Positions 23,534 to 32,377 of a DNA stretch of 33,382 nt are shown here, one piece after another (the stretch's first letter is position 1; each line of letters opens with the position of its first letter). The notes under the pieces were generated by a model. It worked only from the letters and a program-made list of their open reading frames with translations, searched no databases and was not told where the DNA came from. This DNA is from Streptomyces sp. UNOC14_S4 (GTDB taxonomy: Bacteria; Actinomycetota; Actinomycetes; Streptomycetales; Streptomycetaceae), in the NCBI RefSeq assembly GCF_020740835.1, contig NZ_JAINFC010000017.1, positions 1 to 33,382 on the forward strand, written 5' to 3'. Position numbers and translations under genes: made by a program.

Positions 23534-24654
23534 TGAACGAGACATCCTGGGGGGCCTCGTCGGGCACCGGGTACTGGGGGTCCGCCGACCGGGGACCCGC
23601 CCCCTCGCTCGGAGGGGACCTGCGTCCGGGCTCGGCGGGTCCTGTGCATGAGGCGGGCGCCGCGGCGCAGACTCGCCCCATGCCCATCGTGCCCTCCTCA
23701 TCAGGCGGTGACCAGGACGACCGTGACCGGGGGGCCGCACACCTGCGCGGCCCCCTGTTCCGCGATGAACAGGAGCCCGACATCCGGCCCCAGGAGTCTG
23801 CACCGGAGCCCGCGCCCTCCCAGGCGCCCAAGGCCGGGAAGAAGAGCGCCGGCCGCGACCTCCGGGCCGCGATAGGGGTGGGCCTGGGGCTGGGCGCGGT
23901 CATCCTCGCCTCGCTGTTCGTCTACAAGCCGGTCTTCCTCGGCGTGATCGTCGTCGCCGTGGTCGTCGGGCTGTGGGAGCTGACCTCCCGCCTCTCCGAG
24001 CGCAAGGAGATCAAGGCCCCCTTGGTGCCGCTCGCGGTGGGCGGTGCCGCCATGGTCATCGCGGGCTACGCGCGCGGTGCCGAGGGCGCGTGGGTGGCCG
24101 TGGCCTTCACCGCGCTCGCCGTCCTGGTGTGGCGGATGACGGAGCCGCCGGACGACTACCTCAAGGACGTCACGGCGGGCATCTTCGCGGCGTTCTACGT
24201 GCCGTTCCTGGCGACCTTCGTGGCCCTGATGCTGGCCGCGGACGACGGCGCGTGGCGGGTGCTGACCTTCCTCATCCTGACCGTCGTCAGCGACACCGGC
24301 GCGTACGCGGTGGGCTGGAAGTTCGGCAAGCGCAAGCTGGCCCCGCGCATCAGCCCCGGCAAGACGCGCGAGGGGCTGGTCGGCGCGGTGCTCTTCGCCA
24401 TGGTGGCGGGCGCGATCTGCATGCAGCTGGCCATCGACGGCGGCACGTGGTGGCAGGGCCTGCTGCTCGGCCTCGCGGTCGCGGTCAGCGCCACGCTGGG
24501 CGATCTCGGCGAGTCCATGATCAAGCGTGATCTCGGCATCAAGGACATGGGTGCCCTGCTGCCCGGCCACGGCGGGATCATGGACCGGCTGGACTCGCTG
24601 CTGCCGACCGCGCCGGTGGTCTGGCTGCTGATGGTCGTCTTCGTCGGCAGCTGA
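23533..24654 (+). CDS. cdsA: Phosphatidate cytidylyltransferase (CDP-diglyceride synthase)
   Basis: CdsA makes CDP-diacylglycerol, the precursor of phospholipids, at the membrane. The 373-residue protein has a hydrophilic Pro/Gly/Arg-rich N terminus of about 105 residues, about eight membrane segments, and the family signature SATLGDLGESMIKRDLGIKDMGALLPGHGGIMDRLDSLL near the C terminus. The extended N terminus is typical of actinomycetes. TGATG overlap with frr implies coupled translation, as is common for this gene pair. Confidence 0.96.
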   Translation: MNETSWGASSGTGYWGSADRGPAPSLGGDLRPGSAGPVHEAGAAAQTRPMPIVPSSSGGDQDDRDRGAAHLRGPLFRDEQEPDIRPQESAPEPAPSQAPKAGKKSAGRDLRAAIGVGLGLGAVILASLFVYKPVFLGVIVVAVVVGLWELTSRLSERKEIKAPLVPLAVGGAAMVIAGYARGAEGAWVAVAFTALAVLVWRMTEPPDDYLKDVTAGIFAAFYVPFLATFVALMLAADDGAWRVLTFLILTVVSDTGAYAVGWKFGKRKLAPRISPGKTREGLVGAVLFAMVAGAICMQLAIDGGTWWQGLLLGLAVAVSATLGDLGESMIKRDLGIKDMGALLPGHGGIMDRLDSLLPTAPVVWLLMVVFVGS

Positions 24655-24699
24655 CGCCACGGAGTCGTCGCACCGGCTCCGGCCTGCGCTTTTTCCCAC

Positions 24700-24734
24700 G
24701 AGGGGCTCGTCGTCCACAGGGCGGCGGGCCCCTC
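24700..24734 (+). terminator. Possible weak terminator after cdsA
   Basis: GAGGGGC (24700-24706) can pair with GCCCCTC (24728-24734) across a 21-base interior that includes a DnaA-box-like CGTCCACA. TTCGG follows. The cdsA-rlmN gap is 108 bases. Confidence 0.35.
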
Positions 24735-24762
24735 TTCGGATGTCTGCGACACTGGTAGGACC

Positions 24763-25869
24763 ATGCCTGCACCTGGAGAACTCACTTTTGTCGCGCCGCG
24801 CGGGGCCAAGCTGCCGCCGCGGCACCTTGCCGATCTCTCGCCCGCCGAGCGCCGTGAGGCGGTCGCCGCGATCGGCGAGAAGCCGTTCCGGGCGAAGCAG
24901 CTCTCGCAGCACTACTTCGCCCGCTACGCGCACGACCCCGCGGCATGGACCGACATCCCGGCCGCGGCCCGTGAGAAGCTCGCGGCCGAGCTGCTGCCGG
25001 AGCTCATGAGCGTCGTCCGGCACATCTCGTGCGACGACGACACCACGCGCAAGACCCTGTGGCGCCTGCACGACGGCAAGCTCGTCGAGTCCGTCCTGAT
25101 GCGCTACCCCGACCGGGTCACCATGTGCATCAGCTCGCAGGCGGGCTGCGGCATGAACTGCCCGTTCTGCGCCACAGGCCAGGCCGGCCTGGACCGCAAT
25201 CTGTCGACCGCCGAGATCGTGCACCAGATCGTGGACGGCATGCGCGCGCTGCGCGACGGCGAGGTGCCCGGCGGCCCCGCCCGCCTGTCCAACATCGTCT
25301 TCATGGGCATGGGCGAGCCCCTCGCCAACTACAAGCGCGTCGTGGGCGCCATCCGGCGGCTCACCGACCCCGAGCCCGACGGCCTGGGCCTCTCCCAGCG
25401 CGGCATCACCGTCTCCACCGTCGGCCTGGTCCCGGCGATGCACCGCTTCGCCGACGAGGGCTTCAAGTGCCGCCTCGCGGTCTCGCTGCACGCGCCCGAC
25501 GACGAGCTGCGCGACACCCTGGTGCCGGTCAACACCCGCTGGAAGGTCCGCGAGGTCCTCGACGCCGCCTGGGAGTACGCCGAGAAGTCCGGCCGCCGCA
25601 TCTCCATCGAGTACGCCCTGATCCGCGACATCAACGACCAGGCGTGGCGGGGCGACCTGCTCGGCAGGCTCCTCAAGGGCAAGCGTGTCCACGTCAACCT
25701 GATCCCGCTCAACCCCACCCCGGGGTCGAAGTGGACGGCCTCCCGCCCGGAGGACGAGCGCGCGTTCGTCGAGGCCATCGCCTCGCACGGGGTGCCCGTC
25801 ACCGTCCGGGACACCCGCGGTCAGGAGATCGACGGGGCCTGCGGGCAGTTGGCGGCCGCCGAGCGCTGA
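24763..25869 (+). CDS. rlmN: Dual-specificity 23S rRNA/tRNA adenine-C2 methyltransferase RlmN
   Basis: RlmN is a radical-SAM enzyme that methylates A2503 of 23S rRNA and A37 of some tRNAs. The 368-residue product has CxxxCxxC as Cys129, Cys133 and Cys136 (CGMNCPFC), the GMGEPLANY motif, and the second essential cysteine near the C terminus in DGACGQL (Cys360). Length and order are normal. The ATG at 24763 has no clear ribosome-binding site; GGTAGGA is only two bases away, so the gene may be leaderless or coupled to cdsA. The next gene is separated by a TPP riboswitch. Confidence 0.97.
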   Translation: MPAPGELTFVAPRGAKLPPRHLADLSPAERREAVAAIGEKPFRAKQLSQHYFARYAHDPAAWTDIPAAAREKLAAELLPELMSVVRHISCDDDTTRKTLWRLHDGKLVESVLMRYPDRVTMCISSQAGCGMNCPFCATGQAGLDRNLSTAEIVHQIVDGMRALRDGEVPGGPARLSNIVFMGMGEPLANYKRVVGAIRRLTDPEPDGLGLSQRGITVSTVGLVPAMHRFADEGFKCRLAVSLHAPDDELRDTLVPVNTRWKVREVLDAAWEYAEKSGRRISIEYALIRDINDQAWRGDLLGRLLKGKRVHVNLIPLNPTPGSKWTASRPEDERAFVEAIASHGVPVTVRDTRGQEIDGACGQLAAAER

Positions 25870-25960
25870 GCGCCCGGCATGTGCCCGACAGCGCACGGCA
25901 GCGCGCCGACGGCGTGCCCGACGTGCACTGATACGGTGCATTCGCACAAATGAACATTCC

Positions 25961-26043
25961 GACAGGGGAGCGCGCGAGCGCTGAGAGTGCGGCATCGGCC
26001 GCAGACCCTCGGACCTGATCCGGGTCATACCGGCGTAGGGAGT
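25961..26043 (+). promoter_or_regulatory. TPP riboswitch (THI element)
   Basis: The conserved parts are present in order: GGGGAGC near 25965, CTGAGAG at 25981-25987, GCAGACCCTC at 26001-26010, CTGATC at 26015-26020, and ATACCGGCGTAGGGAG ending at 26042. The GGGAG end is also the likely ribosome-binding site of the following gene (ATG at 26054), so TPP binding should block translation directly. A TGCAC-7-GTGCA inverted repeat (25924-25940) lies just upstream, in the promoter. Confidence 0.95.
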
Positions 26044-26053
26044 CAACACCGTC

Positions 26054-27139
26054 ATGAACACCACCCTCCGGCGTGCCCTCGGCGCGGCCGCGGCCGCCGC
26101 GCTGGGGCTGCCCGCGCTCGCCGCCTGCGGCTCGGGCGGCTCCGACGAGGCGGGCGGCGGCAAGACCGTCACCCTCGTCTCGCACGACTCGTTCCAGGTC
26201 TCGGACAGCGTGCTCAAGGAGTTCGAGCAGCAGAGCGGCTACACCGTCAAGGTCCTCAAGAGCGGGGACGCCGGAGCGGCGGTCAACCAGGCGATCCTCT
26301 CCGTGAAGCACCCGCAGGGCGACGTCTTCTTCGGCGTCGACAACACCCTGCTGTCGCGCGCCCTGGACAAGGGCCTCTTCGCCCCGTACGAGGCCAAGGG
26401 CCTGGACCGGGTGTCCAAGGAGCTCCAGCTCGACGCGGACAAGCACCGGGTCACTCCGATCGACACCGGTGACATCTGCGTCAACTACGACCGCGCGTAC
26501 TTCGCCGACCACAAGCTGGCCCCGCCGCAGTCCTTCGACGACCTGGTCAAGCCGGAGTACAAGAACCTCCTCGTCACCGAGAACTCCGCCACCTCCTCGC
26601 CCGGCCTCGCCTTCCAGCTCGGCACCGTCGCCAAGTACGGCGACAGCGGCTGGCAGGACTACTGGAAGAAGCTCAAGGCCAACGGCGTCGAGGTGGTCGA
26701 CGGCTGGGAGCAGGCCTACAACCAGCGCTTCTCCGGCTCCGCCGCGGGCCGCAAGGCCAAGGGCGACAAGCCGCTGGTCGTCTCCTACGCCTCCAGCCCG
26801 CCCGCCGAGGTCCTCGACGCGAAGCCGCAGCCGAAGGAGGGCCCGACCGGCGTCGCGACCGGCACCTGCTTCCGGCAGATCGAGTTCGCCGGGCTGCTCT
26901 CCGGTGCGAAGAACACCGAGGGCGGCAAGGCCCTGATCGACTTCCTGCTGAGCAAGAAGTTCCAGGACGACATGCCGCTCAGCATGTTCGTCAACCCCGT
27001 CGTGCGGGACGCCACGCTGCCCGAGGTGTTCACCAAGTACGGCGCGAAGGCCGAGCACCCCGAGGTCCTCGCCCCCGAGAAGATCGCCGCGAACCGTGAG
27101 CAGTGGGTCAAGGAATGGTCCTCGATCGTCCTGAAGTAG
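26054..27139 (+). CDS. thiB: Thiamine ABC transporter substrate-binding lipoprotein
   Basis: This binds thiamine, or a related pyrimidine, outside the membrane and feeds the permease. The 361-residue product starts with a lipoprotein signal (Arg-Arg then LPALAAC; lipobox Cys25) and continues as a ThiB/TbpA-type binding protein. It shows TVTLVSHDSFQVSDSVLKEFEQQSGY and the typical VTPIDTGDICVNYDRAYF, ENSATSSPGLAFQLGTVAKYG and VVSYASSPPAEVL segments. The TPP riboswitch directly upstream supports thiamine as the substrate. ATG 26054 is 11 bases after GGAG. The permease start lies inside its last codons. Confidence 0.94.
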   Translation: MNTTLRRALGAAAAAALGLPALAACGSGGSDEAGGGKTVTLVSHDSFQVSDSVLKEFEQQSGYTVKVLKSGDAGAAVNQAILSVKHPQGDVFFGVDNTLLSRALDKGLFAPYEAKGLDRVSKELQLDADKHRVTPIDTGDICVNYDRAYFADHKLAPPQSFDDLVKPEYKNLLVTENSATSSPGLAFQLGTVAKYGDSGWQDYWKKLKANGVEVVDGWEQAYNQRFSGSAAGRKAKGDKPLVVSYASSPPAEVLDAKPQPKEGPTGVATGTCFRQIEFAGLLSGAKNTEGGKALIDFLLSKKFQDDMPLSMFVNPVVRDATLPEVFTKYGAKAEHPEVLAPEKIAANREQWVKEWSSIVLK

Positions 27140-28878
27140 CCGTCTCCGAGAAGCCGCCCAGGGCGCCCCTGGGCGGCTCCCGGAAGTCCCGGCGGACGAT
27201 GCGGCCGACGGCGGTCCGGCTCGGCCTGATGGCCGTCCCGCTGGCCTTCTTCGGCCTCTTCTTCGCCTACCCCGTGGCCGCGATCGTCTCCCGGGGGCTG
27301 GAGGACGGCGGCCGGTGGCGGTTCGGCCGCGTCGGCGACGTCCTCGGTGACCCGGCGACCCTCCACGTCCTGTGGTTCACCACCTGGCAGGCGCTCGCCT
27401 CCACGGCACTGACGCTCGCCCTCGCGCTGCCCGGCGCGTACGTCTTCGCGCGCTTCGACTTCCCCGGCAAACGGCTGCTGCGGGCCGTGGTCACCGTCCC
27501 GTTCGTCCTGCCGACCGTCGTCGTCGGCGCGGCCTTCCTGGCGCTGGTCGGGCGCGGGGGGCTGCTGGACGAGCTGTGGGGCGTACGGCTGGACACCACG
27601 GTATGGGCCATCCTCCTCGCCCACGTGTTCTTCAACTACGCCGTGGTCGTCCGCACCGTCGGCGGCCTCTGGGCACAGCTCGACCCGCGGCAGGAGGAGG
27701 CGGCCCGGGTGCTGGGGGCGAGCCGCTTCGCCGCCTGGCGGCGGGTGACCCTGCCCGCCCTGGCGCCCGCCGTCGCCGCCGCGGCGCTCATGGTCTTCCT
27801 GTTCACGTTCACCTCCTTCGGCGTCGTCCAGATCCTCGGCGGCCCGCGCTACTCCACCCTGGAGGTGGAGATCTACCAGCAGACCGCGCAGCTGCTGGAC
27901 CTGCCGACCGCGGCCGTGCTGACCCTGGTGCAGTTCGTCGCGGTGGCCGTGCTGCTCGTGGTGCACGGCCGGACCGTACGCCGCAGGGAGTCCGCCCTGC
28001 GCCTGGTCGACGCCGCGCGGACCGCCCGCAGGCCGCGCGGCGCCGCGCAGTGGACGCTGCTGGGCTCCGTGCTGGCCGTCGTCGCGCTGCTGGTGCTGCT
28101 GCCGCTCGGCGTCCTCGTCCTGCGCTCCTTCGACGGCCCGGACGGCTACGGCCTGGCCTTCTACCGCGCCCTGGCCTCCGCGGGCGACAACGGCGGGACG
28201 TTCGTGGTGGCCCCGCTGGAGGCCATCGGCAATTCACTGGGCTACGCGCTGGCCGCCACCGGCATCGCCGTGGTCGTGGGCGGCCTGGCCGCCGCCGCGC
28301 TCACCATCCCCCACTCTCGGCTGCGCTCGAGCGGGGGGACCCCCACGGGCGGCAGGCTGACGCGCGGCTTCGACGCGCTGCTGATGCTGCCGCTCGGCAC
28401 CTCCGCCGTGACCGTGGGCTTCGGCTTTCTCATCACCCTGGACGAGCCGCCGCTGGACCTGCGCACGTCGTGGATCCTGGTGCCGCTCGCGCAGGCGCTC
28501 GTCGGCGTGCCGTTCGTCGTCCGGACCATGCTGCCGGTGCTGCGCGCGGTGGACACCCGGCTGCGCGAGGCGGCCGCGGTGCTGGGCGCCTCGCCGCTGC
28601 GGGCCTGGCGCGAGGTGGACCTGCCCTTGGTCGGACGGGCCCTCGGGATCGCCGCGGGCTTCGCGTTCGCCGTCTCGCTGGGCGAGTTCGGCGCGACCGT
28701 CTTCATCGCGCGGCCCGACAGCCCGACGCTGCCCGTGGCGGTGGCGCGGCTGCTCGGCAGGCCCGGCGAGCTCAACTACGGCCAGGCGATGGCCCTCAGC
28801 ACGATCCTGATGCTGGTGTGCGCGGCGGCGCTGCTGGTTCTGGAGCGCGTCCGCACCGACCGATCGGGAGAGTTCTAG
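27115..28878 (+). CDS. thiP: Thiamine ABC transporter permease, fused double domain
   Basis: The 587-residue inner-membrane protein holds two permease domains, each with about six membrane segments. Each has an EAA loop: EEAARVLGASRFAAWRRVTLPALAPA in the first half and REAAAVLGASPLRAWREVDLPLVGRA in the second. This is the ThiP arrangement. It overlaps thiB by 25 bases if ATG 27115 is used (AAGGA directly before it); GTG 27103 and ATG 27199 are alternatives. Around residues 397-411, between membrane segments, an insert (IPHSRLRSSGGTPTG) is encoded by a palindromic element described separately. The stop overlaps nothing; thiQ begins at the next base. Confidence 0.92.
   Translation: MVLDRPEVAVSEKPPRAPLGGSRKSRRTMRPTAVRLGLMAVPLAFFGLFFAYPVAAIVSRGLEDGGRWRFGRVGDVLGDPATLHVLWFTTWQALASTALTLALALPGAYVFARFDFPGKRLLRAVVTVPFVLPTVVVGAAFLALVGRGGLLDELWGVRLDTTVWAILLAHVFFNYAVVVRTVGGLWAQLDPRQEEAARVLGASRFAAWRRVTLPALAPAVAAAALMVFLFTFTSFGVVQILGGPRYSTLEVEIYQQTAQLLDLPTAAVLTLVQFVAVAVLLVVHGRTVRRRESALRLVDAARTARRPRGAAQWTLLGSVLAVVALLVLLPLGVLVLRSFDGPDGYGLAFYRALASAGDNGGTFVVAPLEAIGNSLGYALAATGIAVVVGGLAAAALTIPHSRLRSSGGTPTGGRLTRGFDALLMLPLGTSAVTVGFGFLITLDEPPLDLRTSWILVPLAQALVGVPFVVRTMLPVLRAVDTRLREAAAVLGASPLRAWREVDLPLVGRALGIAAGFAFAVSLGEFGATVFIARPDSPTLPVAVARLLGRPGELNYGQAMALSTILMLVCAAALLVLERVRTDRSGEF
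28307..28345. repeat. Streptomyces palindromic element inserted in frame in thiP
   Basis: The element runs from TCCCCCACTCTCGG to GAGCGGGGGGACCCCCA, about 39 bases (13 codons), as an imperfect inverted repeat. I recognise it from memory as a small repeated element found at many Streptomyces loci, often in coding regions. Here it stays in frame, coding roughly for PHSRLRSSGGTPT. Confidence 0.65.
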
Positions 28879-29913
28879 ATGTCCCTGCTGCGACTGGACG
28901 GTGTGACCGTCCGCTTCGGCGCGCGCGCCGCGCTGGACGCGGTGGACCTGGAGGTCGCCGAGCACGAGACGGTGTGCGTGCTGGGCCCCAGCGGCAGCGG
29001 CAAGTCGACGCTCCTGCGGGTGGTCGCCGGGCTGCAGCCGGTCGACGCCGGGCGGGTGCTGCTGTCCGGCGGCGACCAGACGGGCGTGCCCACGCACCGG
29101 CGCGAGGTGGGTCTGATGTTCCAGGACCACCAGCTCTTCCCGCAGCGGGACGTGGGCGGCAACGTCGCCTTCGGGCTGCGCATGCGCGGGACGGGCCGTG
29201 CCGAGACGGAGCGGCGGGTGGCCGAACTGCTCGACCTGGTGGGCCTGCCGGGTGCCCAGTGGCGCTCCGTGGCCGCGCTGTCGGGCGGCGAGCAGCAGCG
29301 TGTGGCGCTCGCCCGCGCGCTCGCCCCGCGGCCGCGGCTGCTGATGCTCGACGAGCCCCTGGGCCAGCTCGACCGGAGCCTGCGCGAGCGGCTGGTCGTG
29401 GAACTGCGCGAGCTTTTCGGGCGGCTGGGCACCACGGTGCTGGCGGTCACGCACGACCAAGGCGAGGCGTTCGCGCTCGCCGACCGGGTGGTGGTGATGC
29501 GGGACGGGCACATCGCGCAGGTGGGCACGCCCCTGGAGGTGTGGCAGCGGCCCGCGTCCGAGTTCGTGGCCCGCTTCCTCGGCTTCGACAACATCGTCCC
29601 GGCGACCGTGACGGGGGAGCGCGCCGACACCGTGTGGGGCACGGTGCCGGTGCCCCCGGGCACGCCCGAGGGGGAGTGCAAGCTGCTCGTACGGCCCGGG
29701 GGCGTCCGGCTGGTCCCTGCGGCGGAGGGGGCGGAGGGGCCGGTGTACGAGGTGACCGGCCGTACCTTCCGCGGCGATCACGTGCTCGTGCTGCTGCGCC
29801 CCGCCGACGGGCCGGAGCTTGAGGCGGCCTGCGGGCTGCGTGCCGCGCCGGAGCCGGGGGAACGGGTCGGGGTGGCCTTCGACGCGCACGACGTCGTGGT
29901 GCTGCGGGACTGA
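28879..29913 (+). CDS. thiQ: Thiamine ABC transporter ATP-binding protein
   Basis: The 344-residue ATPase energises uptake. It has Walker A GPSGSGKST (36-44), Q-loop FQDHQLFP, signature LSGGEQQ (134-140), Walker B LLMLDEP and the H-loop AVTHDQGEAFALADRVVVM. A C-terminal TOBE-like regulatory domain (about 245-344) brings it to the size of spermidine/iron/sulfate-type ATPases, larger than E. coli ThiQ. ATG 28879 follows the thiP TAG without a gap. It ends the riboswitch-controlled operon. Confidence 0.93.
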   Translation: MSLLRLDGVTVRFGARAALDAVDLEVAEHETVCVLGPSGSGKSTLLRVVAGLQPVDAGRVLLSGGDQTGVPTHRREVGLMFQDHQLFPQRDVGGNVAFGLRMRGTGRAETERRVAELLDLVGLPGAQWRSVAALSGGEQQRVALARALAPRPRLLMLDEPLGQLDRSLRERLVVELRELFGRLGTTVLAVTHDQGEAFALADRVVVMRDGHIAQVGTPLEVWQRPASEFVARFLGFDNIVPATVTGERADTVWGTVPVPPGTPEGECKLLVRPGGVRLVPAAEGAEGPVYEVTGRTFRGDHVLVLLRPADGPELEAACGLRAAPEPGERVGVAFDAHDVVVLRD

Positions 29914-29970
29914 GCTCCCCGAGGACGCTAGAGCTCCCCCGAGGACGCCGGAGCTTTCCCGAGGACGCCG
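29912..29970 (+). repeat. Three 19-20-base tandem repeats after thiQ
   Basis: Units at 29912-29930, 29931-29950 and 29951-29970 read GAGCTCCCCCGAGGACGCCG with small changes. They begin inside the thiQ stop codon and end just before the terminator. Confidence 0.75.
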
Positions 29971-29973
29971 GAG

Positions 29974-30016
29974 AAACGTCTGGGCGGGCCGGAAAATCCG
30001 GCCCGCCCAGACGTTT
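29974..30016. terminator. Perfect 20-bp bidirectional terminator
   Basis: Arms 29974-29993 and 29997-30016 pair without a mismatch around an AAA loop. The ends AAA and TTT give a U tract on both strands. It serves thiQ and the convergent EamA gene. Confidence 0.9.
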
Positions 30017-30039
30017 GAAATGCAGTGTGCCGCTAAAGG

Positions 30040-30963
30040 TCAGCCCACCGCTGCCGGTTCGGGTTCCTTCTCGTCGGCCGGTGCCGCCGAGTGGGCGTCC
30101 GGTTCGCCGAACCAGGCCACCGAGACCGCTCCGGCGACGGCGAGCAGGAAGCCGAGAACGGCCACCCAGGCGAAGCCGGAGCGGGAGCTGTCGCCCAGCA
30201 TCATCACGCCGATGATGCCCGGCAGCACGGTCTCGCCGACCACCAGCGCCGCGGTGGCGCCGTTGACCGAGCCGATCTGCAGGGCGACCGTGTGCAGGTA
30301 CATGCCGACGGTGCCCGATATGAGGATGGCGTAGAGCGCGGGGTCGGCGAGCAGGGTGGGCAGGTCGAACGGGTCGATGCCGTCCAGGATGCGCACGCCC
30401 ACGCCGATCGCGCCGAAGCCCAGGCCCGACAGCAGACCGGCCAGGATCGCGGCCCGCGAGCCGAGCAGGCGCACCGCCACCGTGCCGCCGCCCATCAGGA
30501 CGACGGAGATGATCAGCAGCCACCAGTGCGTGGAGCGCGCGGCGTCGCCGCCGCCCTCGTGGCCCGCCGCGGTGGCCAGCAGCACCAGCGCGAAGCAGAC
30601 GACGCCGATGGACAGCCACTCCGGCTTCTTCAGACGGATGCCCAGGAGCTTGATGCTCAGCACGGCCGTGACGACGAGGTTGGCGCTGATGACCGTCTGG
30701 GAGAGGAACAGCGGCAGCATGCGGGCGGCCAGCGCGCCGAGCGCGAAGCCGACGAAGTCCAGGACCGTACCGACCATGAACTCCCACGTCACGGCGGCCT
30801 TCGCGGTGGAGGACAGGCTCGGGCCGCCCCGCTGGGTGGTGCCCGCGGAGGAGTCCTTCGCCGCCTCCTGCAGGGCCGATTTGCGCGATCCCACCGCTTG
30901 CAGGACCGAGCCCGTGCCGTAGCAGGCCGAGGCCGCGACAGCCGTCACGAGGCCGATGATCAC
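30040..30963 (-). CDS. DMT/EamA-type integral membrane transporter
   Basis: The 307-residue protein has nine or ten membrane segments, beginning VIIGLVTAVAASACYGTGSVLQAVG, in the two-repeat pattern of the drug/metabolite transporter superfamily. The C terminus is acidic and charged (EKEPEPAAVG). Substrate unknown. GTG 30963 is preferred because GGAG lies six bases upstream; a TTG at 30966 would add one residue. It is transcribed leftward, 160 bases after the ABC permease gene on the same strand, and converges on the thiamine operon. Confidence 0.8.
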   Translation of the reverse strand: MIIGLVTAVAASACYGTGSVLQAVGSRKSALQEAAKDSSAGTTQRGGPSLSSTAKAAVTWEFMVGTVLDFVGFALGALAARMLPLFLSQTVISANLVVTAVLSIKLLGIRLKKPEWLSIGVVCFALVLLATAAGHEGGGDAARSTHWWLLIISVVLMGGGTVAVRLLGSRAAILAGLLSGLGFGAIGVGVRILDGIDPFDLPTLLADPALYAILISGTVGMYLHTVALQIGSVNGATAALVVGETVLPGIIGVMMLGDSSRSGFAWVAVLGFLLAVAGAVSVAWFGEPDAHSAAPADEKEPEPAAVG

Positions 30964-31036
30964 CAATTGCTCCGTTCGCCTGATAAACCGTCGTGCTTCT
31001 GAGGCAGACGTGCTTTCAGGCGCGGAAGTTGCCTTG

Positions 31037-31053
31037 AGTCAAGAAAAGGTCAA
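31037..31053 (-). promoter_or_regulatory. Paired TTGAC motifs upstream of the EamA gene
   Basis: On the minus strand TTGACC (31048-31053) and TTGACT (31037-31042) are 11 bases apart. Either could be a -35, or the pair could be an operator; the matching -10 is not clear. Confidence 0.35.
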
Positions 31054-31123
31054 GAGCGATTTCGGTGATCCGGCCGGTGACGGGCCGCCCCGGCGCCGTC
31101 CGGGACTCCGCGCGGTGCTGCCC

Positions 31124-32377
31124 TCACCGGGTCATCGGCAGCGCCGCGAGCTCGGCGATGGCCCAGGTCAGCGGGGCCAGTACGGCCAGCAGCACACAGG
31201 TGCGCAGCACGGCCGCGCCGCGGAGCATCGAGGCGGGGAGGCCGAGGCGCTGGAGCGCCGCGGTGGTGCCCGTGCGGTTCTGTCTGCTCTCCAGGGCGGC
31301 GGTGATGGCGGTCGCGGTGACGCAGGCCATCACGAGGGCCGCGCCGAGCCCGGTGAGCGGTCCGAAGGGCCGGGGGCCGGAGCCCTCCCAGGCCGCGCCG
31401 TAGAGCTCCGAGGCCGCGAGGGCGCCCGAGGCGACGGCGCACAGCAGGCCGAGCGGCCGTCCGATCCGGGTGGCGGCGTCCTGCAGTATCCGCCCGGCCA
31501 GCAGCCGTACGGCACCGGGGCGGCCCGCCGAGAGCAGCACGCCGCACCAGTGGGTCAGCCCGGGGCCCGCGAGGACGAGCCCGAGCGAGGCGAGCAGCCA
31601 GCCGCCGAGGACCCCGGGGGAGGTGCTGTCGGCCCGGCCGGGCAGCGACAGCAGGGTGTCCGGGTCGGGCGCCGGGCCGTGGGCCACGTATGCCTCCATG
31701 GCGAGCCCGACGGAGACGACGGCGATGCCCCAGGGCAGTCCGGAGTAGCCGGCCCTGGCCGTGGAAAGGACCGCGGGGGCCGCCGGGACGGCCGGGGGTG
31801 CCGCCTCCTCGGCCTCCGCCTCGCCGGCGTCCGGAGCCGTCTGCTGCGCGGCGCGGCGCGGGGTCTCCCGGCCCGGACGCAGCACGGCCACGCAGGCACC
31901 GGCGGCGAGGGCGGGGAGCAGCCCCAGGAGCGTCAGGGTCGCGCCCCAGGGCAGGTGCTGCCGCCCGCCGAGCAGCTGCTCGGCCGAGCCGCTCAGCGGT
32001 GTGCCGCCGAGGTCGCCGCGGAGCTCCAGGTACACCAGCAGGGCGAGCGCGCTGCCGAGCGTGCAGGAGAGCGCGGTCGAGGCGGCCGCGAGCAGCGACA
32101 TGCGCACGGGCCCGAACCCGGCCGCGTCCAGGCCGTCGCGCGGCCGGGTGGAGGGGTCCGAACGGGCTACGGTGACGGCGAACTGCACGACGGCGGCCAG
32201 CGGCACGGCGCACCACACGAGCCGTACGACGGACTCGCCCGTGTCCTTGGGGTGGGCCACCGCGAACCCGAGGGTGCACAGCAGCAGGAAGCCGACGCCC
32301 GCGGCGGCGGCCGCGACCAGCAGTCTGCGCAGCAGGACGAGCGGGTGCGCACCGCGCGCTAGGCGGAGACTGAGCAC
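31124..32377 (-). CDS. ABC transporter permease-type membrane protein
   Basis: The 417-residue protein has about nine membrane segments, starting RRLLVAAAAAGVGFLLLCTLGFAV and ending LAVLAPLTWAIAELAALPM, with an acidic Ala/Pro/Glu-rich loop in the middle (APDAGEAEAEEAAPPAVPAAP). It resembles the permease partner of a LolD/MacB-type ATPase, but no FtsX-type extracellular domain is obvious. The GTG at 32377 lies 19 bases inside the ATPase gene, so the two are coupled. Substrate unknown. Confidence 0.7.
   Translation of the reverse strand: MLSLRLARGAHPLVLLRRLLVAAAAAGVGFLLLCTLGFAVAHPKDTGESVVRLVWCAVPLAAVVQFAVTVARSDPSTRPRDGLDAAGFGPVRMSLLAAASTALSCTLGSALALLVYLELRGDLGGTPLSGSAEQLLGGRQHLPWGATLTLLGLLPALAAGACVAVLRPGRETPRRAAQQTAPDAGEAEAEEAAPPAVPAAPAVLSTARAGYSGLPWGIAVVSVGLAMEAYVAHGPAPDPDTLLSLPGRADSTSPGVLGGWLLASLGLVLAGPGLTHWCGVLLSAGRPGAVRLLAGRILQDAATRIGRPLGLLCAVASGALAASELYGAAWEGSGPRPFGPLTGLGAALVMACVTATAITAALESRQNRTGTTAALQRLGLPASMLRGAAVLRTCVLLAVLAPLTWAIAELAALPMTR

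Noticed and set aside
23107..23649. Minus-strand frame opposite frr
   Set aside because: It is a shadow of frr, without a plausible start or domain.
30956..32362. Long plus-strand frame opposite the ABC permease
   Set aside because: It is a Gly/Arg/Gln-rich shadow of the real minus-strand gene; hydrophobic periodicity and coupling support the minus strand.
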